DNA of 40,031 nt, from the NCBI RefSeq assembly GCF_005222675.1, contig NZ_STGE01000028.1:1-40031 (forward strand), given 5' to 3'. The position numbers and the translations under genes were made by a program. Below are positions 23,694-31,599 of the stretch, piece after piece (position 1 is the stretch's first letter; each line of letters opens with the position of its first letter). The notes beneath the pieces were generated by a model, which saw only the letters and a program-made list of their open reading frames with translations, was not told the DNA's origin and made no database searches. Source of the stretch: Mycolicibacterium sp. CR10 (lineage in GTDB: Bacteria; Actinomycetota; Actinomycetes; Mycobacteriales; Mycobacteriaceae).

Positions 23694-24724
23694 GGGTGCT
23701 GCTGACCGGTGCCGCGGGGTTCATCGGGACGCGGATCTCGGCCCTGCTGGCCGAGGCGGGTCATGACGTCGTCGCGGTCGACGCGATGCTGCCCGCGGCG
23801 CACGGCGAGGGCGCCGAGTTGCCCGCAGATGTCCGACATGTCGACGTGCGCGACGCGGCGGCGGTCGCCGACGTCCTCACCGGCGTCGACGTGGTGTGCC
23901 ACCAGGCGGCGGTGGTGGGTGCGGGCGTGAACGCCGCCGACAGTCCGTCGTACGCGTCCCACAATGACCTGGGCACCGCGGTGCTGCTGGCCGAGATGTT
24001 CGCGGCAGGCTGCGGCCGTCTGGTGCTGGCCTCCTCGATGGTGGTCTACGGGCAGGGCCGCTACGAGTGCCCGGAACACGGTCTGGTCGACCCGGTGCCG
24101 CGCAGTCGCGCCGACCTCGACGGCGGCGCTTTCGACCACCGCTGCCCCGTCGGCGGTGAGCAGGTCCGCTGGGAGCTCGTCGGCGAGGACGCACCGCTGC
24201 GGCCGCGCAGCCTGTATGCGGCCAGCAAGGTCGCCCAGGAGCACTATGCGCTGGCCTGGGCCGAGTCGACCGGCGGATCGGTGGTCGCGCTGCGCTACCA
24301 CAACGTCTACGGCCCGGGCATGCCGCGCGACACCCCGTATTCGGGGGTCGCGGCGATCTTCCGCTCGTCGCTGGAAAAGGGCGACGCGCCAAGGGTTTAC
24401 GAGGACGGCGGGCAGATGCGCGACTTCGTCCACGTCGACGACATCGCCGCCGCGAACGTCGCGGCGATCGAGGCGGGCCCGGCGGGCTTCGACGCGTTCA
24501 ACGTCTGTTCGGGACGGCCGGTGTCGATCCTGGACGTAGCCACCGCGCTCTGCGAGACCCGCGGTGACGTGACGCCGGTGGTCACCGGCCAGTACCGCAG
24601 CGGCGACGTCCGTCATATCGTCGCCGACCCGGCGAAGGCCGCCAGGATGCTCGACTTCCGCGCCGTCGTCGACCCCGCCGACGGGCTACGGGAGTTCGCC
24701 ACCGCACCGTTGCGGGGGGTCTAG
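23690..24724 (+). CDS. NAD-dependent epimerase/dehydratase (galE3-like)
   Basis: The 344-residue extended SDR has the NAD-binding TGAAGFIG (6-13), the Tyr-Lys pair in YAASK (Tyr176, Lys180), and the RYHNVYGPGMPRD and GGQMRDFVHVDD blocks of UDP-sugar epimerases. It corresponds to Rv0536 (galE3). The substrate cannot be assigned with confidence. GTG at 23690 overlaps the phosphorylase stop. Confidence 0.9.
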   Translation: MRVLLTGAAGFIGTRISALLAEAGHDVVAVDAMLPAAHGEGAELPADVRHVDVRDAAAVADVLTGVDVVCHQAAVVGAGVNAADSPSYASHNDLGTAVLLAEMFAAGCGRLVLASSMVVYGQGRYECPEHGLVDPVPRSRADLDGGAFDHRCPVGGEQVRWELVGEDAPLRPRSLYAASKVAQEHYALAWAESTGGSVVALRYHNVYGPGMPRDTPYSGVAAIFRSSLEKGDAPRVYEDGGQMRDFVHVDDIAAANVAAIEAGPAGFDAFNVCSGRPVSILDVATALCETRGDVTPVVTGQYRSGDVRHIVADPAKAARMLDFRAVVDPADGLREFATAPLRGV

Positions 24725-24767
24725 CGGGCTTGTCGCTCTTCGCGCAAGCGCTCATCGACCGTCAAGC

Positions 24768-24780
24768 CATACTGACCCTC
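24768..24780 (+). promoter_or_regulatory. -10 element with leaderless spacing (nitronate monooxygenase)
   Basis: CATACT (24768-24773), 7 nt, ATG at 24781. It fixes the start at 24781 rather than at the in-frame upstream TTG at 24730. Confidence 0.4.
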
Positions 24781-25899
24781 ATGAGCTCAGCGTTGTGCGA
24801 ACAATTCGGTATCGACTTTCCCCTCTTCGCGTTCAGCCACTGCCGCGACGTCGTGGCCGCGGTCACCAACGCCGGCGGATTCGGCGTGCTGGGTGCGACC
24901 GCGTACACCCCCGCGCAGCTGGATCAGGAGCTGGCGTGGATCGACGACGCGGTCGGCGGCAAGCCGTACGGCGTGGACCTGATAGTTCCGGCCAAGTTCG
25001 AGGGCAAGGGCGAGAAGCTGTCGAGCGCCGACCTGGCCGGGCGCATCCCGCAGGCCCACCGCGACCTGGTCGACGAGCTGCTGCGCGCCCACGACATCGA
25101 GCCCGAGCCGCAGCGCCGCCTCGGCAATGCCTCGCTGTCGGGCGACACCGGTCGCGAGCTGCTCGACGTCGCGCTGACCCATCCGGTCAAGCTGATCGCC
25201 AACGCGCTGGGTGTGCCGCCGGACTACATGATCGAGGCGGGCAAGGAGCGTGGCATCCCGGTGGCCGCCCTGGTCGGGGCCAAGGAGCACGCCGTCAAGC
25301 AGGTCGCCGCCGGGGTGGACCTGATCGTCGCGCAGGGCACCGAGGCCGGCGGGCACTGCGGCGAGGTCAGCACGCTGGTGGTCGTCCCGGAGGTCATCGA
25401 GGCCGTAGCCGGCGCGGTTCCGGTGCTGGCCGCGGGCGGGATCGTCACCGGCAGGCAGATGGCCGGGATGGTCGCCATGGGGGCGGCGGGCGCGTGGACC
25501 GGTTCGGTGTGGCTGACCACCGAAGAGGCCGAGACGGCCCCGCACACGGTCGCCAAGATGCTGGCCGCCACGTCGCGGGACACTGTGCGCTCGGCGGGCC
25601 GCACCGGTAAGCCGTCGCGTCAGCTGGTCTCGGAGTGGACGGACGCCTGGGTGCCGCACGCCGGCGGACACCAACCGCTGCCGTTGCCGCTGCAGTCGAT
25701 GCTGTGCGAACCGGTGATCCGCCGGATCGACGTGCTGGCGTCGCAGGGCCATGAGGGCGCTCAGGCGCTGGCGACCTACTTCGTCGGGCAGGGCGTTGGC
25801 CTGATGACCAAGGTGAAGCCGGCCCGCGAGGTGGTGCGCGAGTTCATCGAGGACTACTTGGCCGCCGCCGAACGCCTGAGCAACTCACTGCCCGGCTGA
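24781..25899 (+). CDS. Nitronate monooxygenase (2-nitropropane dioxygenase family)
   Basis: The 372-residue TIM-barrel flavoprotein has the family run: SHCRDVVAAVTNAGGFGVLG at the N-terminus, VAALVGAKEHAVKQVAAGVD in the middle, GTEAGGHCGE with the His near the FMN, and VLAAGGIVTGRQMAGMVAMG for the phosphate site. Members oxidise nitronates or act as FMN-dependent enoyl reductases; the substrate is unknown. No equivalent sits at this spot in M. tuberculosis to my knowledge. The degraded mobile-element patch begins 19 bp after its stop. Confidence 0.9.
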   Translation: MSSALCEQFGIDFPLFAFSHCRDVVAAVTNAGGFGVLGATAYTPAQLDQELAWIDDAVGGKPYGVDLIVPAKFEGKGEKLSSADLAGRIPQAHRDLVDELLRAHDIEPEPQRRLGNASLSGDTGRELLDVALTHPVKLIANALGVPPDYMIEAGKERGIPVAALVGAKEHAVKQVAAGVDLIVAQGTEAGGHCGEVSTLVVVPEVIEAVAGAVPVLAAGGIVTGRQMAGMVAMGAAGAWTGSVWLTTEEAETAPHTVAKMLAATSRDTVRSAGRTGKPSRQLVSEWTDAWVPHAGGHQPLPLPLQSMLCEPVIRRIDVLASQGHEGAQALATYFVGQGVGLMTKVKPAREVVREFIEDYLAAAERLSNSLPG

Positions 25900-25918
25900 C
25901 CCGCCGCGGCGAGATATC

Positions 25919-26143
25919 GTGCACGGCCTGGACGCCGCCGCCGTGCGCACCTGCTTCGCTGCCCTGGAGACCACCGAGCACCGCAAGTTCAAGCTGTACT
26001 GGTTCCTGCACTCCATCTGTGCCATCGCCGTCGCCGACGGGTTGCTGTCGCGCAACCCTTGCCGCCTGGGCGGGGACAAGGCGGGGCGTGTCGGGGGCTC
26101 GGGCATCATCTCGTGGATGGCGGGAACGGTGGTATGGGTGTGA
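25919..26143 (+). pseudogene. Tyrosine-recombinase (phage integrase) fragment
   Basis: The open frame of 74 codons resembles only the core-binding part of a tyrosine-recombinase integrase: VRTCFAALETTEHRKFKLYW, then LHSICAIAVADGLLSRNPCR. The ending (VADGLLSRNPC followed by a basic stretch) is the usual junction to the catalytic domain, which is missing, as is the N-terminal arm-binding domain. The final ~20 residues are unrelated. It is probably a remnant of an integrated element placed right after the nitronate monooxygenase gene. Confidence 0.6.
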
Positions 26144-26312
26144 GATTGACCCCGCCGTAAACGGGGCATCCCGAATACGTTCGACAACATGAGCAACACG
26201 ATCCGGCCGGGGTGGGACCTCACGCGCTGGCCGAGAAGGTGGTACCAGGTGCCCCATTAATGTCTGGTCGGCGGTTCGTCAGGCGCTACGCAGCGAGGCC
26301 GAATCGTCGCCA

Positions 26313-26432
26313 ATGTGCCGGTGCGGGCACAGCGCCATGTGCCATTGGGACGGCACCGACAACTGCCGTCTCATCGACTACGTGACTGATGGCCTGTGCG
26401 GGTGCCCGAGGTTTTCCCCGGCGACCAGCTGA
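26313..26432 (+). pseudogene. Cys/His-rich zinc-ribbon-like phage protein remnant
   Basis: The frame from ATG 26313 gives 39 residues starting MCRCGHSAMCHWDGTDNC and ending CGCPRFSPATS. The C-C-GH-C-H-C-CxC spacing resembles small zinc-binding proteins of actinobacteriophages. The frame stays open upstream to 26193 and encodes a plausible helix (INVWSAVRQALRSEAESSP) but has no ATG, GTG or TTG, so the start seems lost by an indel. Confidence 0.4.
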
Positions 26433-26596
26433 GGCCCCGGGGGCGCCTGCGGGTGCCGCACACGCCGCGCCGTCTCTGGTTGGCAGGGTGCTATTCCCCC
26501 GTCTCACCGCGACATACATAGCGGCGCACAGATGGCACAGCCCTTTGCCGGCATTCGCGAAATACCCCCCGACCTCCGTCGCCGCTGTGCCAGCGC

Positions 26597-26653
26597 CGAA
26601 ATATCATTCCGGGTCGCTACTACGCCAAAATCACAGCCGGGAATGATATTTCG
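26597..26653. repeat. Perfect 14-bp A+T-rich inverted repeat
   Basis: CGAAATATCATTCC (26597-26610) and GGAATGATATTTCG (26640-26653) are exact reverse complements with a 29-nt loop. The arms are unusually A+T-rich for this DNA. It lies 61 bp beyond the end of the minus-strand sensor kinase gene and touches the 9-bp tandem repeat. It could be a terminator, a protein-binding site or the end of a small mobile element. Confidence 0.75.
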
Positions 26654-26700
26654 CGGGAAGGGCGGGAAGGGCGGGAAGGGCGGGAAGGGCGGAAGGGCGG
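26652..26700. repeat. 9-bp tandem repeat (GGCGGGAAG)
   Basis: About five adjacent copies: CGCGGGAAG (26652-26660), three perfect GGCGGGAAG units (26661-26687), one GGCGGAAG with a base missing (26688-26695) and a partial GGCGG. One strand is strongly purine-rich. It is a minisatellite that could vary in copy number by slippage, and it lies 15 bp from the sensor kinase stop. Confidence 0.9.
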
Positions 26701-26714
26701 GTGCGCCAAACCAG

Positions 26715-27740
26715 TCAGTCGGCGGCCAGGGGGAGGCGCACCTCGAAGCGGGCGCCGGTGGGCAGGTTGTGCGCCGACAGCGTGCCGCGATGCGCCTGCA
26801 CCAGCCCCGCCGCGATCGCCAAGCCGAGACCCGATCCGCTCGGCAGCGACGAATCCGACCGTGGCACACGGTTGTTCGAGCCGCGGTAGGCGACGTCGAA
26901 CACTCTCGGCAGGTCCGCCTCGTCGATACCGACACCGGTGTCGTCGACGCGGGCCCACGCGCTGTTCTCGTCGGAGCCCAGCCTCAACTCGACGCTGCCC
27001 CCCTCGGGGGTGTGGGCGATCGCGTTGGCCACCAGGTTGGAGAGCACCCGCACCAGCGCGCGATCGCTACCGACCACCCGCACCGGCTGCTCGGGGAGTT
27101 CGGCGCGCAACTGCACTCCGGCACGTTCAGCCGCGATCCGGTGCGTGGCGAGCACATCGTCGACCACCTCGTCGAGCGCCACCTTGTCGAACGACGGAGT
27201 CAGCGCGCCGGCGTTGATCTTCGACATCTCGAACAGGTCGTCGACCATCTCGGACAGCCGCACCGACTCGTTCTCGATGTGCTTGGCATGCACCCGCACC
27301 TCGTCGTCGGGAACGACGCCGTCGGCGATCGCCTCGGAGACCGCCCGGATGCCCGCCAGCGGAGTGCGCAGGTCGTGGCTGACGAATGCGACCAGGCGCC
27401 GCCGAGACTGTTCGGCGGCACGCTCGGAGTCGCGGATCTCGGCCTCCCACACCGTGCGCCGCGCCTGGTACCGGCCCAACATCACGGCCGCCGGGATCGT
27501 CACGATCGCGACGATGACCAGCACGACGGCCGTGCGCTCGAAGGCCCCGGTAATCATGAAGCCGGTCGCGCCCATCACCCCGGTGAACGTCGCAAGCACC
27601 GGAATCAGTACGAGCGCCACCATGCTGACGGCCAGCGACCATGTCCGCGCCAACCGGATGATCAGGGCTCCGGTCACGACCACGGGCACCGAGCAGGCGA
27701 GCGCCCAACCGACGATCTCCCAGAAGTCAGCCGTCGGCAT
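26715..27740 (-). CDS. Two-component sensor histidine kinase
   Basis: The 341-residue kinase has three membrane segments (about 7-29, 34-60 and 71-89) with almost no external loop, so it probably senses membrane or internal signals. The HisKA phosphorylation site is His122 in AFVSHDLRTPLAG. The ATPase domain has the N box (LVANAIAHTPEGG), G1 (VDDTGVGI) and G2 (SGSGLGLAI). It overlaps the response regulator gene by 14 bp. No HAMP domain is evident. The stimulus is unknown. Confidence 0.94.
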   Translation of the reverse strand: MPTADFWEIVGWALACSVPVVVTGALIIRLARTWSLAVSMVALVLIPVLATFTGVMGATGFMITGAFERTAVVLVIVAIVTIPAAVMLGRYQARRTVWEAEIRDSERAAEQSRRRLVAFVSHDLRTPLAGIRAVSEAIADGVVPDDEVRVHAKHIENESVRLSEMVDDLFEMSKINAGALTPSFDKVALDEVVDDVLATHRIAAERAGVQLRAELPEQPVRVVGSDRALVRVLSNLVANAIAHTPEGGSVELRLGSDENSAWARVDDTGVGIDEADLPRVFDVAYRGSNNRVPRSDSSLPSGSGLGLAIAAGLVQAHRGTLSAHNLPTGARFEVRLPLAAD

Positions 27741-28443
27741 CCGGCTGCCCCGACGTCGCCCCTTCGGAGACCCACATGTAGCCGCGGCCCCAGACCGTCT
27801 GCACCCGATGCCGGCCGCCCAGCTTGGAGCGCAGCCGCTTGACGTGCACCGTCACCGTCGACAGATCCCCGAAGTCCCACTGCCACACCTGTTTGAGGAG
27901 ATCCTCGCGGGTGTAAACGCTGTCGCTGTGGGTGAGGAAGAACAGCAGCAGATCGAACTCACGGTTGGTGAGGCTGATCAGCTTGCCCTGCACCGACACC
28001 GTGCGGGCGGCGGTCGACACCGTGAGATCACCGGCCTTGATGTCCATCGGCAGCACACCGGAGGCAGAGGGCGAGCGACGCAACACCGACCGCACGCGCA
28101 GCGCGAGTTCGCGCGGGCTGAAGGGCTTGGTCAGATAGTCGTCGGCACCGGCCTCGAGGCCGGCGATGCGATCCTCTTCCTCGCCGAGGGCTGTCAACAG
28201 GATCACCGGCACTCCGTAGCCATGGTTGTCGCCGCGCCGACGCAGGCTGCGGCACAGCGAAAGTCCGTCGGGGCCCGGCATCATCACGTCCAGGACGGCC
28301 ACGTCGATGCGTTGCGAGCCGAGCAGTCGCAGCGCCTCGGTTCCGTCATGCGCGATCGACACGTCGAGTCCGTCGCGTTCCAGATATCGGCGCACGACGT
28401 CGCGGACGACGTCGTCGTCGTCGGCTATGAGGACCCGGGTCAC
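27727..28443 (-). CDS. OmpR-family response regulator
   Basis: The 238-residue regulator has a receiver domain with the acidic cluster ADDDD and phospho-acceptor Asp52 in VLDVMMPGPDG, Thr and Lys switch residues in LLTALGEEE and LTKPFSPREL, and a C-terminal winged helix ending STVTVHVKRLRSKLG then VWGRGYMW. The start is set at GTG 28443 because TAACCT lies 7 nt upstream; GTG 28446 adds one residue. It forms an operon with the downstream kinase. Confidence 0.94.
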   Translation of the reverse strand: MTRVLIADDDDVVRDVVRRYLERDGLDVSIAHDGTEALRLLGSQRIDVAVLDVMMPGPDGLSLCRSLRRRGDNHGYGVPVILLTALGEEEDRIAGLEAGADDYLTKPFSPRELALRVRSVLRRSPSASGVLPMDIKAGDLTVSTAARTVSVQGKLISLTNREFDLLLFFLTHSDSVYTREDLLKQVWQWDFGDLSTVTVHVKRLRSKLGGRHRVQTVWGRGYMWVSEGATSGQPDADG

Positions 28444-28450
28444 CACACCG

Positions 28451-28456
28451 AGGTTA
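28451..28456 (-). promoter_or_regulatory. -10 element, response regulator promoter
   Basis: On the minus strand TAACCT is followed by 7 nt and GTG at 28443, the leaderless arrangement. The divergent glycosyltransferase starts 105 bp away. Confidence 0.4.
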
Positions 28457-28509
28457 GCCGCAAACGGCCGCTACCTGCGCCGACGTCACTGAATTGTCAG
28501 GCTTGCAAA

Positions 28510-28524
28510 CTCCGCGAAGCGGAG
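28510..28524. promoter_or_regulatory. Perfect inverted repeat at the -35 position of the glycosyltransferase operon
   Basis: CTCCGC-gaa-GCGGAG has perfect 6-bp arms. It covers the place where the -35 box of the following gene should be, upstream of TATCGT (28535-28540), which lies 8 nt before ATG 28549. It may be an operator. Similar short palindromes recur between mycobacterial genes, so a general repeat is also possible. Confidence 0.35.
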
Positions 28525-28548
28525 CGGCGTCGCCTATCGTGAGCGGGT

Positions 28549-29205
28549 ATGCCCGTCTGTCCGGTCACGGTGGTATTGCCCTGTCTGGACGAGGCGACGT
28601 CGCTACCAGGGGTGTTAGCGGCTTTGCCCACTGGGTACAGGGCTCTCGTGGTCGACAACAACAGCACCGACGGCACCGCGGAGGTGGCCCGCAGGCACGG
28701 TGCTGACGTAGTCGCGGAGAGCAGGCCCGGCTACGGCGCGGCGGTCCATGCCGGGGTGGTGGCGGCGACGACGCCGATCGTGGCCGTGCTCGATGCCGAC
28801 GGTTCGCTGGATCCCGGCGAGCTGCCGGCCCTGGTCGACGACGTCGAGGGCGGCGCCGACATGGCGATCGGGCGGCGCCGCGCGCAGCCCGGCCTGAAGT
28901 GGCCGTGGCATGCCCGGCTCGGCACCGCCGCGGTGTGCTGGCGGCTGCGGACCCGCTACGGCCTGCAGGTTCATGACATCGCGCCGATGAGAGTCGCCCG
29001 CCGCGACGCGCTGCTCGCGCTCGGGGTGACCGATCGACGCTCGGGCTACCCGCTGGAGCTGCTGGTGCGCGCCGCGCAGGCCGGGTGGTCGGTCACCGAA
29101 CGCGACGTCGCCTACGGGCCGCGTACCGGCGGCACCTCGAAGGTCAGCGGCTCGGTCCGCGGAAGTGCGACCGCGGCCTTCGACTTCTGGAAGGTGATCT
29201 CGTGA
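28549..29205 (+). CDS. GT2-family glycosyltransferase (Rv0539-like)
   Basis: The 218-residue protein starts with the GT-A nucleotide-binding fold VTVVLPCLDEATSLPGVL, then VVDNNSTDGT, and carries the metal-binding DADGS and a GIGRRR-like block. It resembles dolichol-phosphate-sugar synthases without a C-terminal membrane domain. It corresponds to Rv0539. It leads a five-gene operon with overlapping starts and stops. The donor sugar and acceptor are unknown. Confidence 0.9.
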   Translation: MPVCPVTVVLPCLDEATSLPGVLAALPTGYRALVVDNNSTDGTAEVARRHGADVVAESRPGYGAAVHAGVVAATTPIVAVLDADGSLDPGELPALVDDVEGGADMAIGRRRAQPGLKWPWHARLGTAAVCWRLRTRYGLQVHDIAPMRVARRDALLALGVTDRRSGYPLELLVRAAQAGWSVTERDVAYGPRTGGTSKVSGSVRGSATAAFDFWKVIS

Positions 29206-29867
29206 TCCCGGTGAGCGTGCTGGTCGTCGCCAAGGCGCCGGTGCCCGGTCTGGCCAAGACCCGGCTGGCCGCCAGGGTCGGCGACGAGGCGGCGGCCCAC
29301 ATCGCGGCGGCGGCGCTGCTGGACACCCTCGACGCCGTCGCCGACTGCCCGGTGGCGGCGCGGGTGGTCGCGCTGACCGGCAACCTCGACGACGCCCCGT
29401 GCGCCGACGAGATCAGGTCCCGGCTCGACGACTTCATCGTCGTCGCGCAGCGGGGCGAGGACTTCGCCGACCGACTGGCCAACGCGCATTTCGATGCCGC
29501 CGCGGCCACCGGCGGTCTGCCCGTGCTGCAGATCGGCATGGACACTCCGCAGGTCAGCCCGGAGCTGATCGGCCGATGCGCGCAGTCTCTGGTCGACCAC
29601 GGCGCCGTCCTCGGCATGGCGCGCGACGGTGGCTGGTGGGTGCTGGGGGTGACCGAACCCGCGACCGCCGGGTGTCTGCGGGCCGTGCCGATGTCGGCCC
29701 CTGACACCGGCGCTGTAACGCTGGCGGCGCTGCAGCACACAGGGATCAACGTGGAGTTGGTGTGCGAGCTGTCCGACGTCGACACGATCGACGACATCGG
29801 CGAGGTGCGCCGAGCCTGCCTGCCCGGTTCCCGGTTCACTCGAATCACCGCCCCGTTGGAGGTCTGA
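29202..29867 (+). CDS. DUF2064 glycosyltransferase-like protein (Rv0540-like)
   Basis: The 221-residue protein has the DUF2064 (TIGR04282) N-terminus VLVVAKAPVPGLAKTRLA, DIGMDTPQVSPELI-like metal region and MARDGGWWVLG. The family is a GT-A fold related to nucleotidyl- and glycosyltransferases; some members are tied to arsenosugar synthesis. GTG at 29202 overlaps the upstream stop (GTGA). Its pairing with the GT2 gene is conserved with M. tuberculosis. Confidence 0.88.
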   Translation: MIPVSVLVVAKAPVPGLAKTRLAARVGDEAAAHIAAAALLDTLDAVADCPVAARVVALTGNLDDAPCADEIRSRLDDFIVVAQRGEDFADRLANAHFDAAAATGGLPVLQIGMDTPQVSPELIGRCAQSLVDHGAVLGMARDGGWWVLGVTEPATAGCLRAVPMSAPDTGAVTLAALQHTGINVELVCELSDVDTIDDIGEVRRACLPGSRFTRITAPLEV

Positions 29868-30496
29868 TGTTCGGACAGCTCTACGACCGTGCCCTCGACG
29901 GCGAACGATGTTGGGTCCGCCACGACGACGGCCGCGTCCGCAAGCTCCCGGTGCGCAGCTGGCTCGGCGGCCGCGGTTCCGACGCCCGGTTCGACCGCGC
30001 GGTCGTCGAGATGTGCGAGGGGCCGACGATCGACTTGGGTTGTGGCCCAGGGCGCCTGGTCGCCGACCTGGTGCAGCGTGGCGTGCCGGCGCTGGGTGTC
30101 GACCTGTCCGCGACCGCCGTGAAACTGGCACGCAGCAGCGGTGCGCCTGCGCTGCGTCGGGACATGTTCGAGCCGCTACCCGGTACCGGTCGCTGGCAGA
30201 CGGTGTTGCTGGCCGACGGGAACATCGGGGTCGGCGGGGACCCGAAGCGGGTTCTGCGCAGGGCGGTTGATCTGTTGCACGAGGGAGGCCGGTGTGTCGC
30301 CGAATTCGATGTGGAGACAACAGGAATAGACGTCGGTTGGGTGCGTCTGGAGTCGTCGCGGACGATCGGCCCGTGGTTCCGCTGGGCGTCGGTGGGCATC
30401 GACTATGTGCCCACGCTGGCCGCGCAGGTCGGCCTCGCGGTCGCGGGCATCCACCCGATCGGTAAACGGGTGGTCGCCAGCCTGGCCGTGGCGTGA
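29867..30496 (+). CDS. SAM-dependent methyltransferase
   Basis: The 209-residue class I methyltransferase has motif I IDLGCGPGR (55-63) and GVDLSATAVKLA as motif II. The remaining motifs are short. ATG at 29867 shares one base with the previous stop (TGATG), so it is translationally coupled to the DUF2064 gene. The substrate is unknown; the context suggests a sugar or lipid-linked acceptor, which is inference. Confidence 0.85.
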   Translation: MFGQLYDRALDGERCWVRHDDGRVRKLPVRSWLGGRGSDARFDRAVVEMCEGPTIDLGCGPGRLVADLVQRGVPALGVDLSATAVKLARSSGAPALRRDMFEPLPGTGRWQTVLLADGNIGVGGDPKRVLRRAVDLLHEGGRCVAEFDVETTGIDVGWVRLESSRTIGPWFRWASVGIDYVPTLAAQVGLAVAGIHPIGKRVVASLAVA

Positions 30497-31599
30497 GCAC
30501 CGCCACGCTGCGTGGGACCGCCGTCACCGCGCGCGTGGGGATGGCATTGGGTGTCGCGGTCGCGGTGTGTTTTCTCACCGGACTGATCAGCCATTTCATC
30601 CAGCATCCGCAGCCGTGGTTCTGGTGGCCGACGCAGCCGGTCTGGCTGTATCGGCTGACGCAGGGTTTGCACGTCGCCAGCGGCATCGCCGCGATCCCGC
30701 TGCTCATCGTCAAGCTGTGGTCGGTGTGGCCGAAACTGTTCGAGCGCCCACTGATCGGCGGCGTGGTCCGGCAGCTCGAGCGGCTGTCCATCCTGGTGCT
30801 GGTGGCCTCGATGCTGTTTCAGCTCAGCACCGGCCTGCTCAACATCGCGCAGTGGTATGCGTTCGAATTCTTCTTCACCACAGTCCATTACGCGATGTCC
30901 TACGTGGCGATCGGCGCGATCGTGGTGCACATCGGCGTCAAGCTGCCCGTCATCCGGCGTGCGTTGGCCGGACCCTTGGACGACGTCGCCGAGGGCGGGC
31001 CGGTCGGCCCGTCGCGCCGCACGGTGCTGCGCGGCACCTGGCTGGCGGTCGGGGTGGCGACGCTGGCGACCGTCGGGCAGACCGTGCCGTGGCTGAGCAA
31101 GGTCTCGGTGCTGGCACCGCGAACCGGGGACGGGCCGCAGGGCGTGCCGGTGAACCGGTCGGCGGTGGCGGCAGGCGTGCTGAAGTCGGCGCGCTCGCCC
31201 GACTACCGGCTGACCGTCACCGATGGAGCGCAGACCAAGTCCTTCACCGTCGCCGACCTGGAGGCGATGCCGCAGACGACCCACCGGCTGCCCATCGCCT
31301 GCGTCGAGGGGTGGAGCGCCGACGCCGAGTGGACCGGTGTGGTGCTGGCCCAACTGATCGCGACGGTCGGGGCGTCGCCGGACTCCGACGTGCGAATGAT
31401 CTCGCTGGAGCCGCCCGGCCCGTACTCCCGCACCGTCCTGCCGGCCCGCCATGCCCGCGACGACCTGACGCTCATCGCGCTGAAGATCAACGGCGAGACG
31501 CTGAACCTCGATCACGGCTACCCGTGCCGGCTGATCGCCCCGACGAGACCTGGTGTGCTGCAGACGAAATGGCTGACCCGCATCGAGGTCGTCGGGTGA
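30493..31599 (+). CDS. Membrane-fused molybdopterin-dependent oxidoreductase (SUOX-like)
   Basis: The 368-residue protein joins four N-terminal membrane segments (about 14-34, 58-76, 98-118, 126-148) to a sulfite-oxidase-like molybdopterin domain. An internal Arg-Arg plus a hydrophobic stretch (SRRTVLRGTWLAVG, 174-187) precedes the Mo domain, resembling a Tat-type or membrane segment. Cys270 in PIACVEGWSADAEW is the expected Mo ligand. His60, His132 and His146 lie in membrane segments and could bind haem b. It is similar in layout to M. tuberculosis Rv0218. GTG at 30493 overlaps the methyltransferase stop. Confidence 0.88.
   Translation: MSTATLRGTAVTARVGMALGVAVAVCFLTGLISHFIQHPQPWFWWPTQPVWLYRLTQGLHVASGIAAIPLLIVKLWSVWPKLFERPLIGGVVRQLERLSILVLVASMLFQLSTGLLNIAQWYAFEFFFTTVHYAMSYVAIGAIVVHIGVKLPVIRRALAGPLDDVAEGGPVGPSRRTVLRGTWLAVGVATLATVGQTVPWLSKVSVLAPRTGDGPQGVPVNRSAVAAGVLKSARSPDYRLTVTDGAQTKSFTVADLEAMPQTTHRLPIACVEGWSADAEWTGVVLAQLIATVGASPDSDVRMISLEPPGPYSRTVLPARHARDDLTLIALKINGETLNLDHGYPCRLIAPTRPGVLQTKWLTRIEVVG

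Larger units (their letters stand above)
25900..26714. other. 815-bp degraded mobile-element patch
   Basis: This is the only long stretch without an intact gene. In order it holds an integrase fragment (25919-26143), a 24-codon frame at 26189-26260 whose TAA overlaps an ATG (TAATG), a Cys/His-rich phage-type frame (ending 26432), an A+T-rich 14-bp inverted repeat (26597-26653) and a 9-bp tandem repeat (26652-26700). I see no tRNA or clear attachment-site duplication. Codon use is atypical compared with flanking genes. Confidence 0.55.

Noticed and set aside
26150..26166. CCCCG / CGGGG hairpin after the integrase fragment
   Set aside because: A 5-bp stem is expected by chance at this G+C content.
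26286..26519. 77-codon minus-strand frame in the degraded patch
   Set aside because: It is Ala/Pro/Arg-rich with no motif, and the opposite strand has a better Cys-rich candidate.
26652..26700. Possible CRISPR array
   Set aside because: The units are 9 bp and directly adjacent with no spacers, and no cas genes are present; it is a minisatellite.
25900..26714. tRNA or attachment-site search for the degraded element
   Set aside because: No cloverleaf or duplicated core sequence could be seen, so no att site is called.
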